Source of the DNA: Platerodrilus igneus
Taxonomy: Eukaryota; Arthropoda; Insecta; Coleoptera; Lycidae
NCBI GenBank assembly: GCA_036346225.1
Contig: JARFIW010001670.1
Span: forward strand, 6,138,001 to 6,202,000
DNA: 64,000 nucleotides
Direction of reading: 5' to 3'
Every line of letters begins with the position of its first letter. Position 1 is the stretch's first letter. The position numbers and the translations under genes were made by a program. Positions 1-10,685 of the stretch are shown here, one piece after another. The notes beneath the pieces were generated by a model. It saw only the letters and a program-made list of their open reading frames with translations. It was not told where the DNA came from and did not search any database.

Positions 1-555
1 CCCTCCGTACCCTCACATCCACTGCATTGAAATTTTCTGTAATTATTAAATTTTTCTGTCCTTTTACGAATCTTGGTATGTTTCCGATATATTTGTAGAT
101 CGCTTCTACTTTTTCATCGCTGAGTTGGACGTAGACATGTAAACTTGTGTTATTATCGGTTTAGAATCTAATCTAACCAAAAGTACTCTTTTGTTCTTTT
201 GTAAGTAGTTTTCTACGCAAAGTCCTCCATTTTCCACATAACTATCCCCGCGCCTGCATTTCTTTCCTCTGATTCCCCATGATTTGCCCTAAAGTCTTCG
301 CTCCAACAACTTCCCGCATTTTGGCCACCGAAGATCGCTAATTCGTACTATGTCTAATGCTAACTTATCCATAACAATTTTCAAAATATTTAGCTTACTT
401 ACTTGCTTTACGCGTCCAACATTCAACTCTCCGACTCGCAAAATTATCCCGCTTCTTTTAAACTTGCCGATCACCCCCTCCAAAGTAGTTCTTTTCCGGA
501 AATCCAAATCGGAGACCATTTTAATTTTGGAATCTTTTAACCTAGAGGATACCAT
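1..555 (-). pseudogene. Endonuclease domain remnant of RTE-like copy F
   Basis: The first part (88 codons from 555 to 289) has the typical beginning, with RVGELNVGRVKQVSKLNIL followed by DIVRISDLRW, which corresponds to the N-V-R...G-ISEVRW start of the endonuclease in copy C. The rest is readable only across frame breaks. Near base 30 the catalytic stretch reads TENFNAVD where copies B and D have G-DFNA, so the metal-binding Asp neighbourhood is damaged. No active enzyme can be made. The domain would have nicked target DNA for target-primed reverse transcription. Confidence 0.75.
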
Positions 556-1364
556 AATTTTAAAAAACGTTTCTGGTACGCTATGTATTTGGGATGTGAT
601 ATGGTGGTATTTTGATGCCTTCTACATTGCAATAGTGTGTTTTAAAATGTCATACCGCCCCCTATAGACTTTGTCACTCTAAATTCCAAAAGAAGTGATG
701 CCATAACAATTTTCAAAATATTTAGCTTTCCTACTTGCTTTATTCGTCCAACATTCAACTCTCCGACTCGCAAAATTTTCCCGCTTCTTTTAAACTTGCC
801 GATCACCCCCTCCAAAGTAGTTCTCTTCCGGAAATCCAAATCGGAGACCATTTTAATTCTGGAATCTTTTACCCTAGAGGATACCATAATTTTAAAAAAC
901 GTTTCTGGTACGCTATGTATTTGGGATGTGATATGGTGGTATTTTGATGCCTTCTACATTGCAATAGTGTGTTTTAAAATGTCATACCGCCCCCTATAGA
1001 CTTTGTCACTCTAAATTCCAAAAGAAGTGATGCCATAACAATTTTCAAAATATTTAGCTTTCCTACTTGCTTTATTCGTCCAACATTCAACTCTCCGACT
1101 CGCAAAATTTTCCCGCTTCTTTTAAACTTGCCGATCACCCCCTCCAAAGTAGTTCTCTTCCGGAAATCCAAATCGGAGACCATTTTAATTCTGGAATCTT
1201 TTACCCTAGAGGATACCATAATTTTAAAAAACGTTTCTGGTACGCTATGTATTTGGGATGTGATATGGTGGTTTTTTGATGCCTTCTACATTGCAATAGT
1301 GTGTTTTAAAATGTCATACCGCCCCCTATAGACTCTGTCACTCTAAATTCCGAAAGAACTGCTG
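368..1364 (-). repeat. Three tandem 332-bp units from the RTE 5'UTR/endonuclease start
   Basis: The string CCATAACAATTTTCAAAATA recurs at 368, 701 and 1033, giving spacings of 333 and 332 bp. Units two and three differ at only a few positions. Each unit contains the end of the 5'UTR, an ATG and about 70 codons of the endonuclease N-terminus, so each shows the same 81-codon ORF (887-642 and 1219-974). The first unit carries the genuine continuation into the endonuclease; the other two stop at the duplication joint. Confidence 0.93.
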
Positions 1365-1499
1365 TCCTCTTCCGGGTACTACCTTGTGCTAGTTGCCCGC
1401 TAAAACTCCACTAATTTGGTTAAACCTGTAGTTCGGCTCTTTGGATCACTAAAACATGCAAGCCATTCAACACGTTCTAGTATTCTAGAACCATAATTC

Positions 1500-4033
1500 T
1501 ACAAGCAAGAAATTAAAAGATATTTAAAATAATGTTAACAATAAACAATGCAACCGCACAAACACCTGAAGCTGATAAGATCCGAAAGCATGCATAGATG
1601 GTGCCGTGAACGTTGTTACGTACATTGACGTAACCTATGTAAAAAAAACAAGAAAGAGAAAGAAAGGATGACCGGGCTCAATCGGTGAGTGGGCGGGGTT
1701 TTATACCTATAGATAAATTAAAAAGAAACCTAAAATAAATAAAGAGAAAATTTATATACACTCACTCATTCACACTCGGACCAAAACATACAAAGGAAAA
1801 AAAGGACTAATAATTAAACAAAATATTTACAGAACACAGTAAAAAATTATTCATGAAAATGGTGAGCTCTAGTTTTTAGGTAATTACCTCCTGACATTAT
1901 TTATTAAGAAAAAGAACCAAACGCAACCCTAAAAACCACAGCTCTAGATCATCGTAAGTATAAACTTAACCTATATTTACAAACATAATGGCAACAACAT
2001 TTTCAAATGTCAGCAAGTCTTTAAACCGTTTTTACATTAATAAGTAGTATATTTTTAGTTGTTTATAAACAAATAGTAAAGCATTAATATAAGAGCAGTA
2101 AATACCAAAATAGTTCAATAATTTTCCTATATCAGAATTAAATTTAGAAATGCCATATTTGAACGGTAAAATCCCAGGTGTTCTGGTTCCAAAGTAAGAA
2201 GCAAATACAAAGAAAAACTCACCCTCGAGTTGCTGACGTCGAGGTTGAGTCAGTCGATGGTCCACGTCAGCGAGTAGGTAGGCCTACGCCCAGGAAGAAC
2301 GCGTTTGGCCTCCCATTACCAGAAGAAACGACAGTTCAAGGGATTAACGTGTCCCCCGCAGGAAGCTAGAATAATTACGAACAATAAATTAATTTATTGA
2401 AGCCGAAAAGTATCGTTTTATACAAACTCTAAATACTCACCACGCTAGAATGCGTGCCAGCAATTCGCATAAAGAAAAACGGAACGAAGCAAAACAGGAC
2501 GTATGTTTTCTTGTTGCTATTCGAACAGAAAGTGAATATTAAATTTGTTTAGTTAAAGCACCAAAGCTCAACGTAAACTTGTCGTCAAGGAAATAAAACA
2601 GGAAAACCCGAATTTATTGAGATAGTTTCGCCGAATTCTTTAAAAAGGGAAAACACACCAACATTAATTATTGAATACTTGGAAAGACGTTTATCTAATT
2701 ATGGCGTAAATTCCACGTAAAGGAATTCTTAGAAAAGATATTTATTTTTCTAATGAGCAGAAAGATTTATCAAGTAAAATATATAGGATATTTATTATGA
2801 ATTACAATACAATTTTTAATACGCGAAAGGGTTATTTTAATTTACGGAATTAATTTTCGTGTTTAACGCCAAAAGAATTTAAGTTAAAAATTATTGTATA
2901 TAAACTAATCAATTATTTACGAAAATGAACGTAACAATGTGTTATAGATGTTTGTTTCCCTGGATGTGGTTGCAGTGTACTGAATAGCACGATGAAGTTG
3001 AAGGTGGATCAAGAATTGCTTGCATAGTGCCATAAAAATGTTGTAGAATAAATGTTGTGGTGTGACAACCAGCACGACTGATCGGAAGGTGGTCCAGGTG
3101 TCACCTGAAACTGAAGTTGTCAAAGAAAGAACCTTTGGAAATGTCTTAAACGCTGTTGAGGGCGTGGATGGGTCACGAGAATGGTGATGTGCTAGATACT
3201 ATGGCCACTCCAAAAATGGTGCTGAGATAACCCCAGGTTGCTAAAAAGTTTGCCACAATTCTGAATCTGCCCACTTCTTGTTACGTTGAAATTACCACAG
3301 CTTTCTAGAAGACAGTGCCGTAAGTTCTCAATCTGCCTCATTTTTGTTGTAAGCTCCGGACAGAACTATCGGTTCGGTGAAATTCGTCTCGCTTTATACA
3401 TGCGCGTCACCGTAAGCTCAATGCGTTTGTGTATTGTAGCAATGTTTAAAATATATACGTCTAATCTGATGCTTACATTGATTTTTTTTATTTAGGTTCT
3501 GAATATTGGAGTCTCAAACTTTTAAGTTTTGTTTAATATTGTCTTCTTTGAAATGAAGTTTACTTGCACATTTCAGTATGCTTAGAGTACTCAGAAGAGT
3601 CCTTATTTAAAGATTCAATTTTAGGATGTGAGGAATATTCAACAACTACAGGATAACAGCATTTAATATCAGATTTCGTAACAAACTGATACGAATGCTT
3701 TGATTTCTTTACGTATTTGATACTGTCATATTAGCCATGTTTACTATTTAAGAACCAATTTAAAGATCAGCATTTGAAATAGTGAAGTTGAATTCATTTA
3801 CCAGAATAATTGCAAAAGCACGATGATAGTGAAACTCACGCGAAGTATAACTTGAAACTTAATTTATTTGGAAAACTAAGTCGAACTTTATGAACAAAAG
3901 CGAGAAAACATCCTCAGCAGAATGATTAAAAATCGCAAAATCTTAAACCGTTTTTTCAAACAAAGGCAAACATAACATTTCGAGGTAGTGATGAATCTTA
4001 AAAACTTTTAAATTAGGTCAATTTTCTAGAATA
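1500..4033. other. Intergenic stretch without a recognisable gene
   Basis: This is AT-rich DNA with scattered ORFs of at most 77 codons that resemble nothing I know. A small perfect hairpin GTTACGT-N6-ACGTAAC lies at about 1614. A GC-richer island at 2223-2450 carries splice-like signals and is listed separately. I see no transposon coding sequence between 2450 and 4030. Confidence 0.6.
2223..2364 (-). other. Possible non-coding exon on the minus strand
   Basis: Read on the minus strand, a candidate acceptor (ATTATTCTAG) precedes base 2364, and a good donor (GTGAGTTTTT) follows base 2223. A further donor (GTGAGTATTT) sits at 2440, which would give a tiny intron of about 75 bp upstream. The block is clearly GC-richer than its surroundings. 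All three minus-strand frames contain early stops, so it would be untranslated sequence. The plus strand has a 63-codon ORF over the same block that I cannot identify. This is a signal-level guess only. Confidence 0.25.
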
Positions 4034-4880
4034 GTAGGATGTTGGTAGGGTTTCTGGGACCTCATTTTCCTCCAGCATCCTCATTTTCTTCACAAATTTA
4101 CATGTAAATTCTCATAAGGAGGGAAATGAGGAGGGATTTCTCATTTCCTCACATCTGGACCAAATAGTTTTTTTCGACTAGCCATCGCATCTTTCAAGAT
4201 AAATATATCTTACATCTTCATCTTTCGAGATAAATGAGCATCCTCATTTCCTCCCACATCTTGACCAAATAGTTTTCTTCGACTAGCCATTGAATCTTTC
4301 GAGATAACACTATCTTGTTTGGTATCAATTAATATTAGAATTTTCTCAGCTACTCAAATCTCTAAAATTTCTTAGATTGCATCATCCCCCAGAGAGCTAC
4401 CTTAATTTTAAGATTTTCTGCAGGCAGCGATTTTATGGTCGTCCTTATAAATTTTTAGTCATGCAATACATCAAACTAATCTAGAATTTTATGCAGAATC
4501 CGAATCCGCAAACAGATTTGCAATAGGATCACCTCCTGCAAAGTTACACTTTTAAAGACTCCGAGCCTCAAAATTTTGCTCTTTGCTCTATAACCTAACA
4601 AATAGTTTTCTTCAACTAGCCATCGCATCTTTCGAGATAAACCTATCTTGTTTGGTATCAATTAATATTAGAATTTTTTCAGCTACCCGAATCTCTAGGA
4701 ATTTCTTAGATTGCATCATCCCCCAGAGAGCTACCCTCATTTTAAGATTTTCTGCAGGCAGCGATTTTTATGGTCGTCCTAACCTAGAATTTTATACAGA
4801 ATTTGAATCTGCAAACAGATTTGAATTACCCGGAAGGGGAGGGAATTTCGTAACAAAGCAACTATGCATAGGCTAACTAC
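4034..4880 (+). repeat. Partial copy of the inverted-repeat element's arm family
   Basis: The sequence from 4034 (GGTAGGGTTTCTGGGACCTC region) matches the left arm of the 6499-10572 element from about 6760 onward, including the AAATAGTTTTCTTCGACTAG motif (4265, again near 4600). It holds about two internal subunits (4160-4520 and 4590-4860). The outer 260 bp of the arm are absent, so this is an incomplete copy or a broken-off arm. Confidence 0.85.
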
Positions 4881-5967
4881 AGTGGTGAGGGAATAGGTTC
4901 CTATATAAACAAATTCATAAATTGCAAACGGTTATGAGGAAGTAAAATTATCAAGCTTTGTAAACATAAACACTTACTTTGAAAGGCTATTGGTACTGTC
5001 TTAAGTAATTGGCGACAACTTTTCTGGTCAATGGTGTGATTTTCTGCAAGATGAATTTTCCTAGTGGATCCTGATTATCTTGGCCTACTGGTGAAATGAA
5101 TTCTTTTTACAGTCAATTTATAATCTATACAACGAAAGCAAATTCTCTTCTCACTGCGGCACCTAATTCTGTTTTGATACAATCGCCAAAACATTATCTC
5201 TTTAAATAGGTACACAAAATTTTAAATTACAAAAGTTAACTCAATTTTAATTCGTTGTAACATTAACTAACCGACTACAGTAATTTAATCACGCGCTCAA
5301 TCTGTTAAATTAAATTCCAAAGTCCGCTTTATGATATCCAATAAAGTAAACACCAAAAATATCCTCTATAATTTCATCACTGTTTATCAGAGCAATCTCA
5401 ATTCACAAATCTACCATAAAAATATTTAAAATGATAACGTTGTTGAATTTTCCTTGCGGTTATTAAGAAGGACCTTCATGGACCAGGCTTGAGTCCGCAA
5501 TGTGAAAAATAATGAAATTTCAACTATGATATAGGAAGCAATACAGTTCAAGCTGCTTCTATTTTTCGAGGCTGTTTTCAATTAAGTCCGAAGATTTCAC
5601 AACGCTGGAATGGTTCGAACTAAACTTATAGCTAAATCTCTTCATCTTATAATACCTAGAAATGGATTGCCCTCGACATGCTTTGTGTTCAACCATTTTA
5701 GAGTAATTTCTTTTCTTCTTATGTCAACTGTCTATCTATCTTTATCCTCCCCACTTTCAATGTCTTCGAAGAGTATGTCATTAGATTACGGTAATTCATA
5801 TCTTAGTAAGTGGTACTCTTTCCATCTTTCTCGATGCATGAATTTTACGAAAAATGCAACAATAGTTGCATCCAAACAGTGTCTATTCGAAAACGCTATC
5901 CCAAAAGACAGCTACAATAAGGTGCATGCTTGACCTGCGCGTTGCTTTGTTGATTTTCAAAAACACT
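4881..5967. other. Intergenic, nothing recognised
   Basis: AT-rich sequence. The one ORF above 100 codons (5610-5933, plus) is serine/leucine-rich, lacks any motif I know and runs toward the SINE; I treat it as chance. No repeats beyond simple AT bias are visible. Confidence 0.5.
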
Positions 5968-6262
5968 ACATTTGATTTTTCAATGCTCCATCCGAAGGTA
6001 CTACTTTGGCTAGGAAGCGAGTTTTCTTTTACATGGAAGTTTAAGATTTTTCCGAACTTTCGCTGTTCCAAGCAAGGTAGGGATCTTTAACGTGCATGAC
6101 TCCACTCACACACGGGACCTTCATTTACCTCTCATCCAAACGAGGGTGTATATTTGCGAAAAATGCTTGCCTAGCATTTTTCAAGCGACTATGTCGAGAT
6201 TCAAACCCGACACTTTGGGCTCATTATCAAACACACCCGTTCTCCTCTGTATAGCATCACTC
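5968..6262 (-). mobile_element. tRNA-derived SINE, copy 1
   Basis: Read on the minus strand this has a polymerase III-like head (B-box-like GGTTTGAATCTCG near 6207), a central block GCACGTTAAAGATCCC (about 6079-6094) and a tail ending near ATTTGATTTTTCAATG in plus orientation. It aligns along its whole length with the second copy at 21621-21890, with many substitutions. The central GTTAAAGATCCCTACC stretch is the best conserved part. SINEs have no coding capacity and depend on a LINE partner, which is not identifiable from this sequence. Confidence 0.8.
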
Positions 6263-6498
6263 CCCGCATTGCAAAATGGAAAAAGTAGAAATCCGTTACC
6301 GTTACCATTTGTTATATTCAGAGGCACTAGCCGCATCAAGCTTTACAAAAAAAGCCATTTTCTGCAGCTAGCTCACCGTAGCACGTTCTAGCAATCCTCG
6401 ACGCGTGTATTTGGGCTGCATTCACAAGAACTTCACTTTAGGATCCGAAAACAAAAATTCCACTTTGCACGCTTCGCGCCGTTTTATGTTTTCATTCT
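6263..6498. other. Short spacer between SINE and inverted-repeat element
   Basis: No gene or repeat is recognised. The left end of the inverted-repeat element begins at AAACGGCCGACTTCATC, about base 6499. Confidence 0.5.
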
Positions 6499-7340
6499 AA
6501 ACGGCCGACTTCATCTTGTAAAATGAAACATATGACCATGCACTACTTTTGTTATAGTTCAACGAGTATCAAAACACGTGCTTTAATTAAAATATCATAA
6601 AGTCTACTAACTATATGAACTTTTATATTCAATCCGTTGTATTATATACCTGCTCTTACTATTAATTGTAACTGAACTTCTGTACACTCAACTAGCTATC
6701 TCTAAACTCTGACACGGCCACAAAAGTATGGAAAAGTGGGTTAAACTCTAAATATTCTAAGTAGGGTGTTGGCAGGGTTTCTGGGACCTCATTTTCCTCC
6801 AGCATCCTCATTTTCCTCACACATTTACATGTAAATTCCCATAAGGAGGGAAATGAGGAGGAATCCCTCATTTCCTCACATCTGGACCAAATAGTTTTCT
6901 TCGACTAGCCATTGAATCTTTCGAGATAACTCTATCTTGTTTGGTATCTATTAATATTAGATTTTTCTCAGCTACCCAAATCTCTAGAAATTTCTTAGAT
7001 TGCATCATCCCCCAGATAGCTACCCTAATTTTAAGATTTTCTGCAGACAGCGATTTTATGGTCGTCCTTATAAATTTTTTAGCCATGCGACACATCAAAT
7101 TAGTCTAGAATTTTACGCTGACTTCGAATCTGCAAACAGATTTAAAATCGGTCCACTCCCTGCAAAGTTACACTTTTAAAAGTCTCAAACCTCAAAATTT
7201 TTGCTTGCTTTAAACAACCATTTCCTGAGAAATCTAAAACTGCGGGGATTTTAAAAATGAGTTCTTTATAAACCATAAGTGTTTAATATTTAAAACCAAT
7301 TTCAAACAGTAATGTACTGTTTTTAGAATATTCAAAACCA
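6499..7340 (+). repeat. Left arm of the inverted-repeat element
   Basis: In order the arm carries a unique outer part (6499-6760), a block of GAGGAAATGAGG-like internal palindromes (6780-6880), one AAATAGTTTTCTTCGACTAG subunit (6890-7200) and an inner part (7200-7340) ending in ACAGTAATGTACTGTTTTTAG. Every part has its reverse complement in the right arm. Confidence 0.9.
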
Positions 7341-8392
7341 CGGCTTCATAAAATTTTAAACAGTTATCAATTTCTGGTTTAACATTTTCCTAACTAAGTA
7401 CGTCACAAATAATTATATGTTCATTGCTAAATATGTACTTTGGAAAATACATTTCGTTTCCGAACTAATTGCTTTACAATGTGACGTAGAAGTAAAAACG
7501 TCGTAGACCTTTCTCTTTATTATTGACTATATGTTTGAGAAATATAGTGTTTTTAATATGTAAATAGGAAGATCAAGTTTAACGTCATCATCGCCCCGAA
7601 TTACATGTAAAAGCGGTGTATAATAATTTTTACTAATACATTTTAAATTTTGTAAACCACATTTTTAAATACATATTCACAATTTTTTATTCTTAACCTA
7701 GGCCTACCTCTTCCTCGGTTCGGGCACTCCATTGTCGACACTAGCGTTCTTTATGCGATAGCTAGCCATACGGTTGTTAAACGCTATGCTAACCATTTCT
7801 ACACTAACTTCGCCAGTAGCGGTTTTTCCAGGTATAGGAAGCACCGCAAGAGTTGCTTTATGCTCCCTATAGAATGCAAACCGAAGATTTCCGAAGACAG
7901 CCGAACGAAGTTGAGGATTCAGCGGGGAACTAAATGATATTATCTTTTGTCAATCCTTGCTGCTCGTCCAGTACATTTAGCACCAATGCATGCGCTCCGT
8001 TCGCTTCGTCCATGCTGCAAATACAGTTAGTGGAACCACCGAAAACGTCTTCATGTTATACGGGCATCGCGTGCATATTAAAAATCCAAAAGGGTGGTAG
8101 CACACGCACACAAATTGGCTGCAAATCGTGTGGTAGAGGATGCAGTGCTACTATAAACAAAAACTTAATAAAACACTTTAAACCTATAATAAGGGAATAC
8201 CAAACTTGTCGTCTACAGGATACTTACTAATAAAGCAATTTAATTTTAAATAACTTCTACGTCATATTTTCGGAAATGGCAAGCTTGAATATTTTCTTTG
8301 GAAACAATGTCGAAAACACTCGAAGAGTGCACAAACGCGGTCACTAAACCAATTAGCATTATTACCGAGTATTCTATGCTTTCGTAGGTTGC
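7341..8392. other. Core of the inverted-repeat element, mostly unrecognised
   Basis: After the polymerase fragment's stop codon (8393) the same minus frame stays open to 8246 (about 48 codons) without clear similarity to anything I know. The stretch 7690-8130 is GC-richer than its surroundings. It has a 98-codon plus-strand ORF (7934-8230) and, on minus, several open pieces separated by stops, one with the run ATLAVLPIPGKTATGEV. I cannot assign a function. It may be more of the same virus-like element, too decayed to recognise, or captured DNA. Confidence 0.4.
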
Positions 8393-8644
8393 TCATTTTC
8401 TAGAACCAAATCTTCCGCAATGTACAATGTCCTTAAAACTATTTACATTAATATTCTTAACTACACTTCGTGAGACCTCTTTAATCTTTTTAATCGTGTC
8501 TTTCTCGCATACAATACAGTAGGACTTGGCTTTTGTGCCGACGAGTTCTAATACTAGATCCCCATTAAATTCGTCTTTGAATTTTCCTACAACTTTTTTG
8601 TTGACAAGCGGTATATTGTATTTATTATCCGCGGGGTAGTCACT
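8393..8644 (-). pseudogene. Fragment of Polinton/adintovirus-type family B DNA polymerase (C-terminal part)
   Basis: An open frame of 83 codons contains NKKVVGKFKDEFNG followed by ELVGTKAKSY. This is the signature N-K-K-x-x-G-K-F-K-D-E...E-x-V-G-x-x-x-K-x-Y that lies shortly after the last catalytic motif in protein-primed DNA polymerases of Polinton/Maverick elements and the related adintoviruses. The following hydrophilic SRSVVKN...FKDIVH stretch fits the same region. The exonuclease and polymerase catalytic motifs are absent, and a TGA ends the frame at 8393. It is a dead relic of about 80 residues from a protein normally over 1000 residues. The neighbouring arm-type repeat begins right at its upstream end (8650). 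Family recognition is from motif memory only. Confidence 0.65.
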
Positions 8645-8649
8645 CTTTT

Positions 8650-8880
8650 AAGATAAATATATCTTTTTTGGTATCAACTAATATTAGATTTTTCTAAGGT
8701 GCCCAAACCTGTAAATAGATTTTAAATAGGACTACTCCTTACAAAGTCACGCCTTTTAAAGACCCAAACCTCTAATTTTTACCCATCTTTATTTAGCTAC
8801 ATCTTTAAAACCCTTTTTTTGCTACCCCCAAGACATATGCCTTAGCCAACCATTTACCGAGAAATCTAAAACCGCTGTGT
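8650..8880 (+). repeat. Diverged inner copy of the arm subunit
   Basis: AGATAAATATATC, GGTATCAACTAATATTAGA, TTACAAAGTCAC and ACCGAGAAATCTAAAACC occur in the same order as in the left arm (4310-4380 and 6930-7240) but with more substitutions. It is in plus orientation and sits against the upstream end of the polymerase fragment. Confidence 0.65.
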
Positions 8881-9061
8881 TACGCGAATACCACGTGGAG
8901 ATAACACGTATACTCTGTCAACCGAGATAGAAACACGAAGGATTTGGAAGGTCGGAGAAGAACTTAAAAATTATGGAACCTTAAAACTAATATATACAAT
9001 AGATTTACAAAATCTTTACAACTATCTTAGATTTATATTTATATTATATTTATATTTATAT

Positions 9062-10572
9062 CTGGTTTTGAATATTCTAAAAATAATACATTACTGTTTG
9101 AAATTGGTTTTAAATATTAAACACTTATGGTTTATAAAGAACTCATTTTTAAAATCCCCGCAGTTTTAGATTTCTCAGGAAATGGTTGTTTAAAGCAAGC
9201 AAAAATTTTGAGGTTTGAGACTTTTAAAAGTGTAACTTTGCAGGGGGTGGACCGATTTTAAATCTGTTTGCAGATTCGAATTTAGCCTAAAATTCTAGAC
9301 TAATTTGATGTGTCCCATGGCTAAAAAGTTTATAAGAACGGTCAGAAATCGCTATCAGCAAAAAATCTTAAAATTAGGGTAGTTCTCTGGGGGATGATGC
9401 AATCTAACAAATTGCTAGAGATTCGGGTAGCTGAGAAAATTCTAATATTAATTGATACCAAACAAGATAGGTTTATCTCGAAAGATGCGATGGCTAGTCG
9501 AAGAAAACTATTTGTTAGGTTATAAAGCAAAGAGCAAAATTTGGAGGCTCGGAGTCTTTAAAAGTGTAACTTTGCAGGGGGTGATCCTATTGCAAATCTG
9601 TTTGCAGATTCAAATTTTGTATAAAATTCTAGGTTAGTTTGATGTGTCGTATGGCTAAAAAATTTATAAGAATGACCATAAAATCGCTACCGGCAAATAA
9701 TCTTAAAATGAGGGTAGCTCCCTGGGGAATAATGCAATCTCAAAAATTCCTAGAGATTCGGGTAGCTGAAAAAATTCTAATATTAATTGATACCAAACAA
9801 GATAGTTTTATCTCGAAAGATGCGATGACTAGTCGAAGAAAACTATTTGTTAGGTTATAGAGCAAAGAGCAAAATTTAGAGGCTTAGAGTCTTTAAAAGT
9901 GTAACTTTGCAGGGGGTGATCCTATTGCAAATCTGTTTGCAGATTCGGATTCTGCATAAAATTGTAGATTAGTTTGATGTATTGCATGACTAAAAAATTT
10001 ATAAGGACGACCATAAAATCGCTGTCTGCAGAAAATCTTAAAATTAGGGTAGCTCTCTGGGGGATGATGCAATCTAAAAAATTTCTATAGATTTGGGTAG
10101 CTGAGAAAAATCTAATATTAATAGATATCAAACAAGATAGGGTTATCTCGAAAGATTCAATGGCTAGTCGAAGAAAACTATTTGGTTCAAATGTGAGGAA
10201 ATGAGGGATCCCTCCTCATTTCCCTCCTTATGGGATTTTACATGTAATGCGTGAGGAAAATGAGGATGCTAAAAGAAAATGAGATCCCAGAAACCCTGCC
10301 AACACCCTACTTAGAATATTTAGAGTTTAACCCACTTTTCCATACTTTTGTGGCCGTGTCAGAGTTTAGAGATAGCTAGTTGAGTGTACAGAAGTTCAGT
10401 TACAATTAATAGTAAGAGCAGGTATATAATACAACGGATTGAATATAAAAGTTCATATAGTTAGTAGACTTTATGATATTTTAATTAAAGCACGTGTTGT
10501 GATACTCGTTGAACTATAACAAAAGTAGTGCACGGTCATATGTTTCAATTTACCAGATGAAGTCGGCCGTTT
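9062..10572 (-). repeat. Right arm of the inverted-repeat element with three tandem subunits
   Basis: Read on minus it repeats the left arm, but the subunit containing GGTATCAATTAATATTAGAA, the ATCCCCCAGAGAG block and the GCAAATCTGTTTGCAG palindrome occurs three times (about 9300-9530, 9640-9860 and 9960-10200). Spacing between equivalent positions is about 330 bp. Short ORFs of 61-73 codons recur because the repeat recurs; they are not genes. Confidence 0.9.
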
Positions 10573-10610
10573 CAATATGACGGGAGAAGTATGCCACGTA
10601 ATTATGCGCT

Positions 10611-10685
10611 CAAGTATGACAATGACGTGTAGTTATCGCGAGTATAACAATTGTGCATAGTATGACAAGTGCCCGGAGTGTAACA
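10611..10685 (+). repeat. Four AGTATGACA-like motifs
   Basis: The motif appears as AAGTATGACA, GAGTATAACA, TAGTATGACA and GAGTGTAACA at intervals of roughly 20-28 bp. A further AATATGACGG precedes them at 10574. Spacing is irregular, so this is not a clean tandem repeat. Confidence 0.5.

Larger units (their letters stand above)
1..1495 (-). mobile_element. RTE-like non-LTR retrotransposon, copy F (5' part, runs off window)
   Basis: This is the 5' portion of a non-LTR retrotransposon read leftward. It holds the 5'UTR (about 1360-1495), the start of an apurinic-type endonuclease and its middle part, and it leaves the window at base 1. The sequence matches copies A (13182) and C (29760) base for base over long stretches, including a terminal hairpin GTTCTAG-N4-CTAGAAC near 1479. 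The 5'UTR/endonuclease start is tandemly repeated (see 368-1364). The family resembles the RTE-type elements often mis-annotated as craniofacial development protein 2-like. The family is clear to me; the exact clade is inferred. Confidence 0.8.
6499..10572. mobile_element. 4.07-kb inverted-repeat (foldback-like) element with polymerase remnant
   Basis: The left arm (6499-7340) is reverse-complementary to the right arm (9062-10572). The outer 260 bp of each arm pair almost perfectly (AAACGGCCGACTTCATCT at 6499 against its complement ending at 10572). The right arm is longer because an internal subunit of about 330 bp is present three times instead of once. The core (7341-9061) contains a family B DNA polymerase C-terminal fragment on the minus strand and an unrecognised GC-richer block. 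Flanking bases do not show an obvious target-site duplication. Long arms with internal repeats around a polymerase fragment fit a deleted Polinton/Maverick-type element, or a foldback element that captured one. The choice is inference. Confidence 0.75.

Noticed and set aside
1560..1650. GTTACGT...ACGTAAC palindrome as a regulatory site
   Set aside because: Seven base pairs only; expected by chance in a window of this size.
7934..8230. 98-codon plus ORF in the inverted-repeat core considered as a cysteine-rich protein
   Set aside because: No recognisable family, and the polymerase remnant lies on the other strand. Kept only as unrecognised core.
9452..9860. Repeated 61-73 codon ORFs in the right arm (9452-9637, 9639-9860)
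   Set aside because: They are the same tandem subunit translated; arms of the other orientation give equivalent ORFs with stops.
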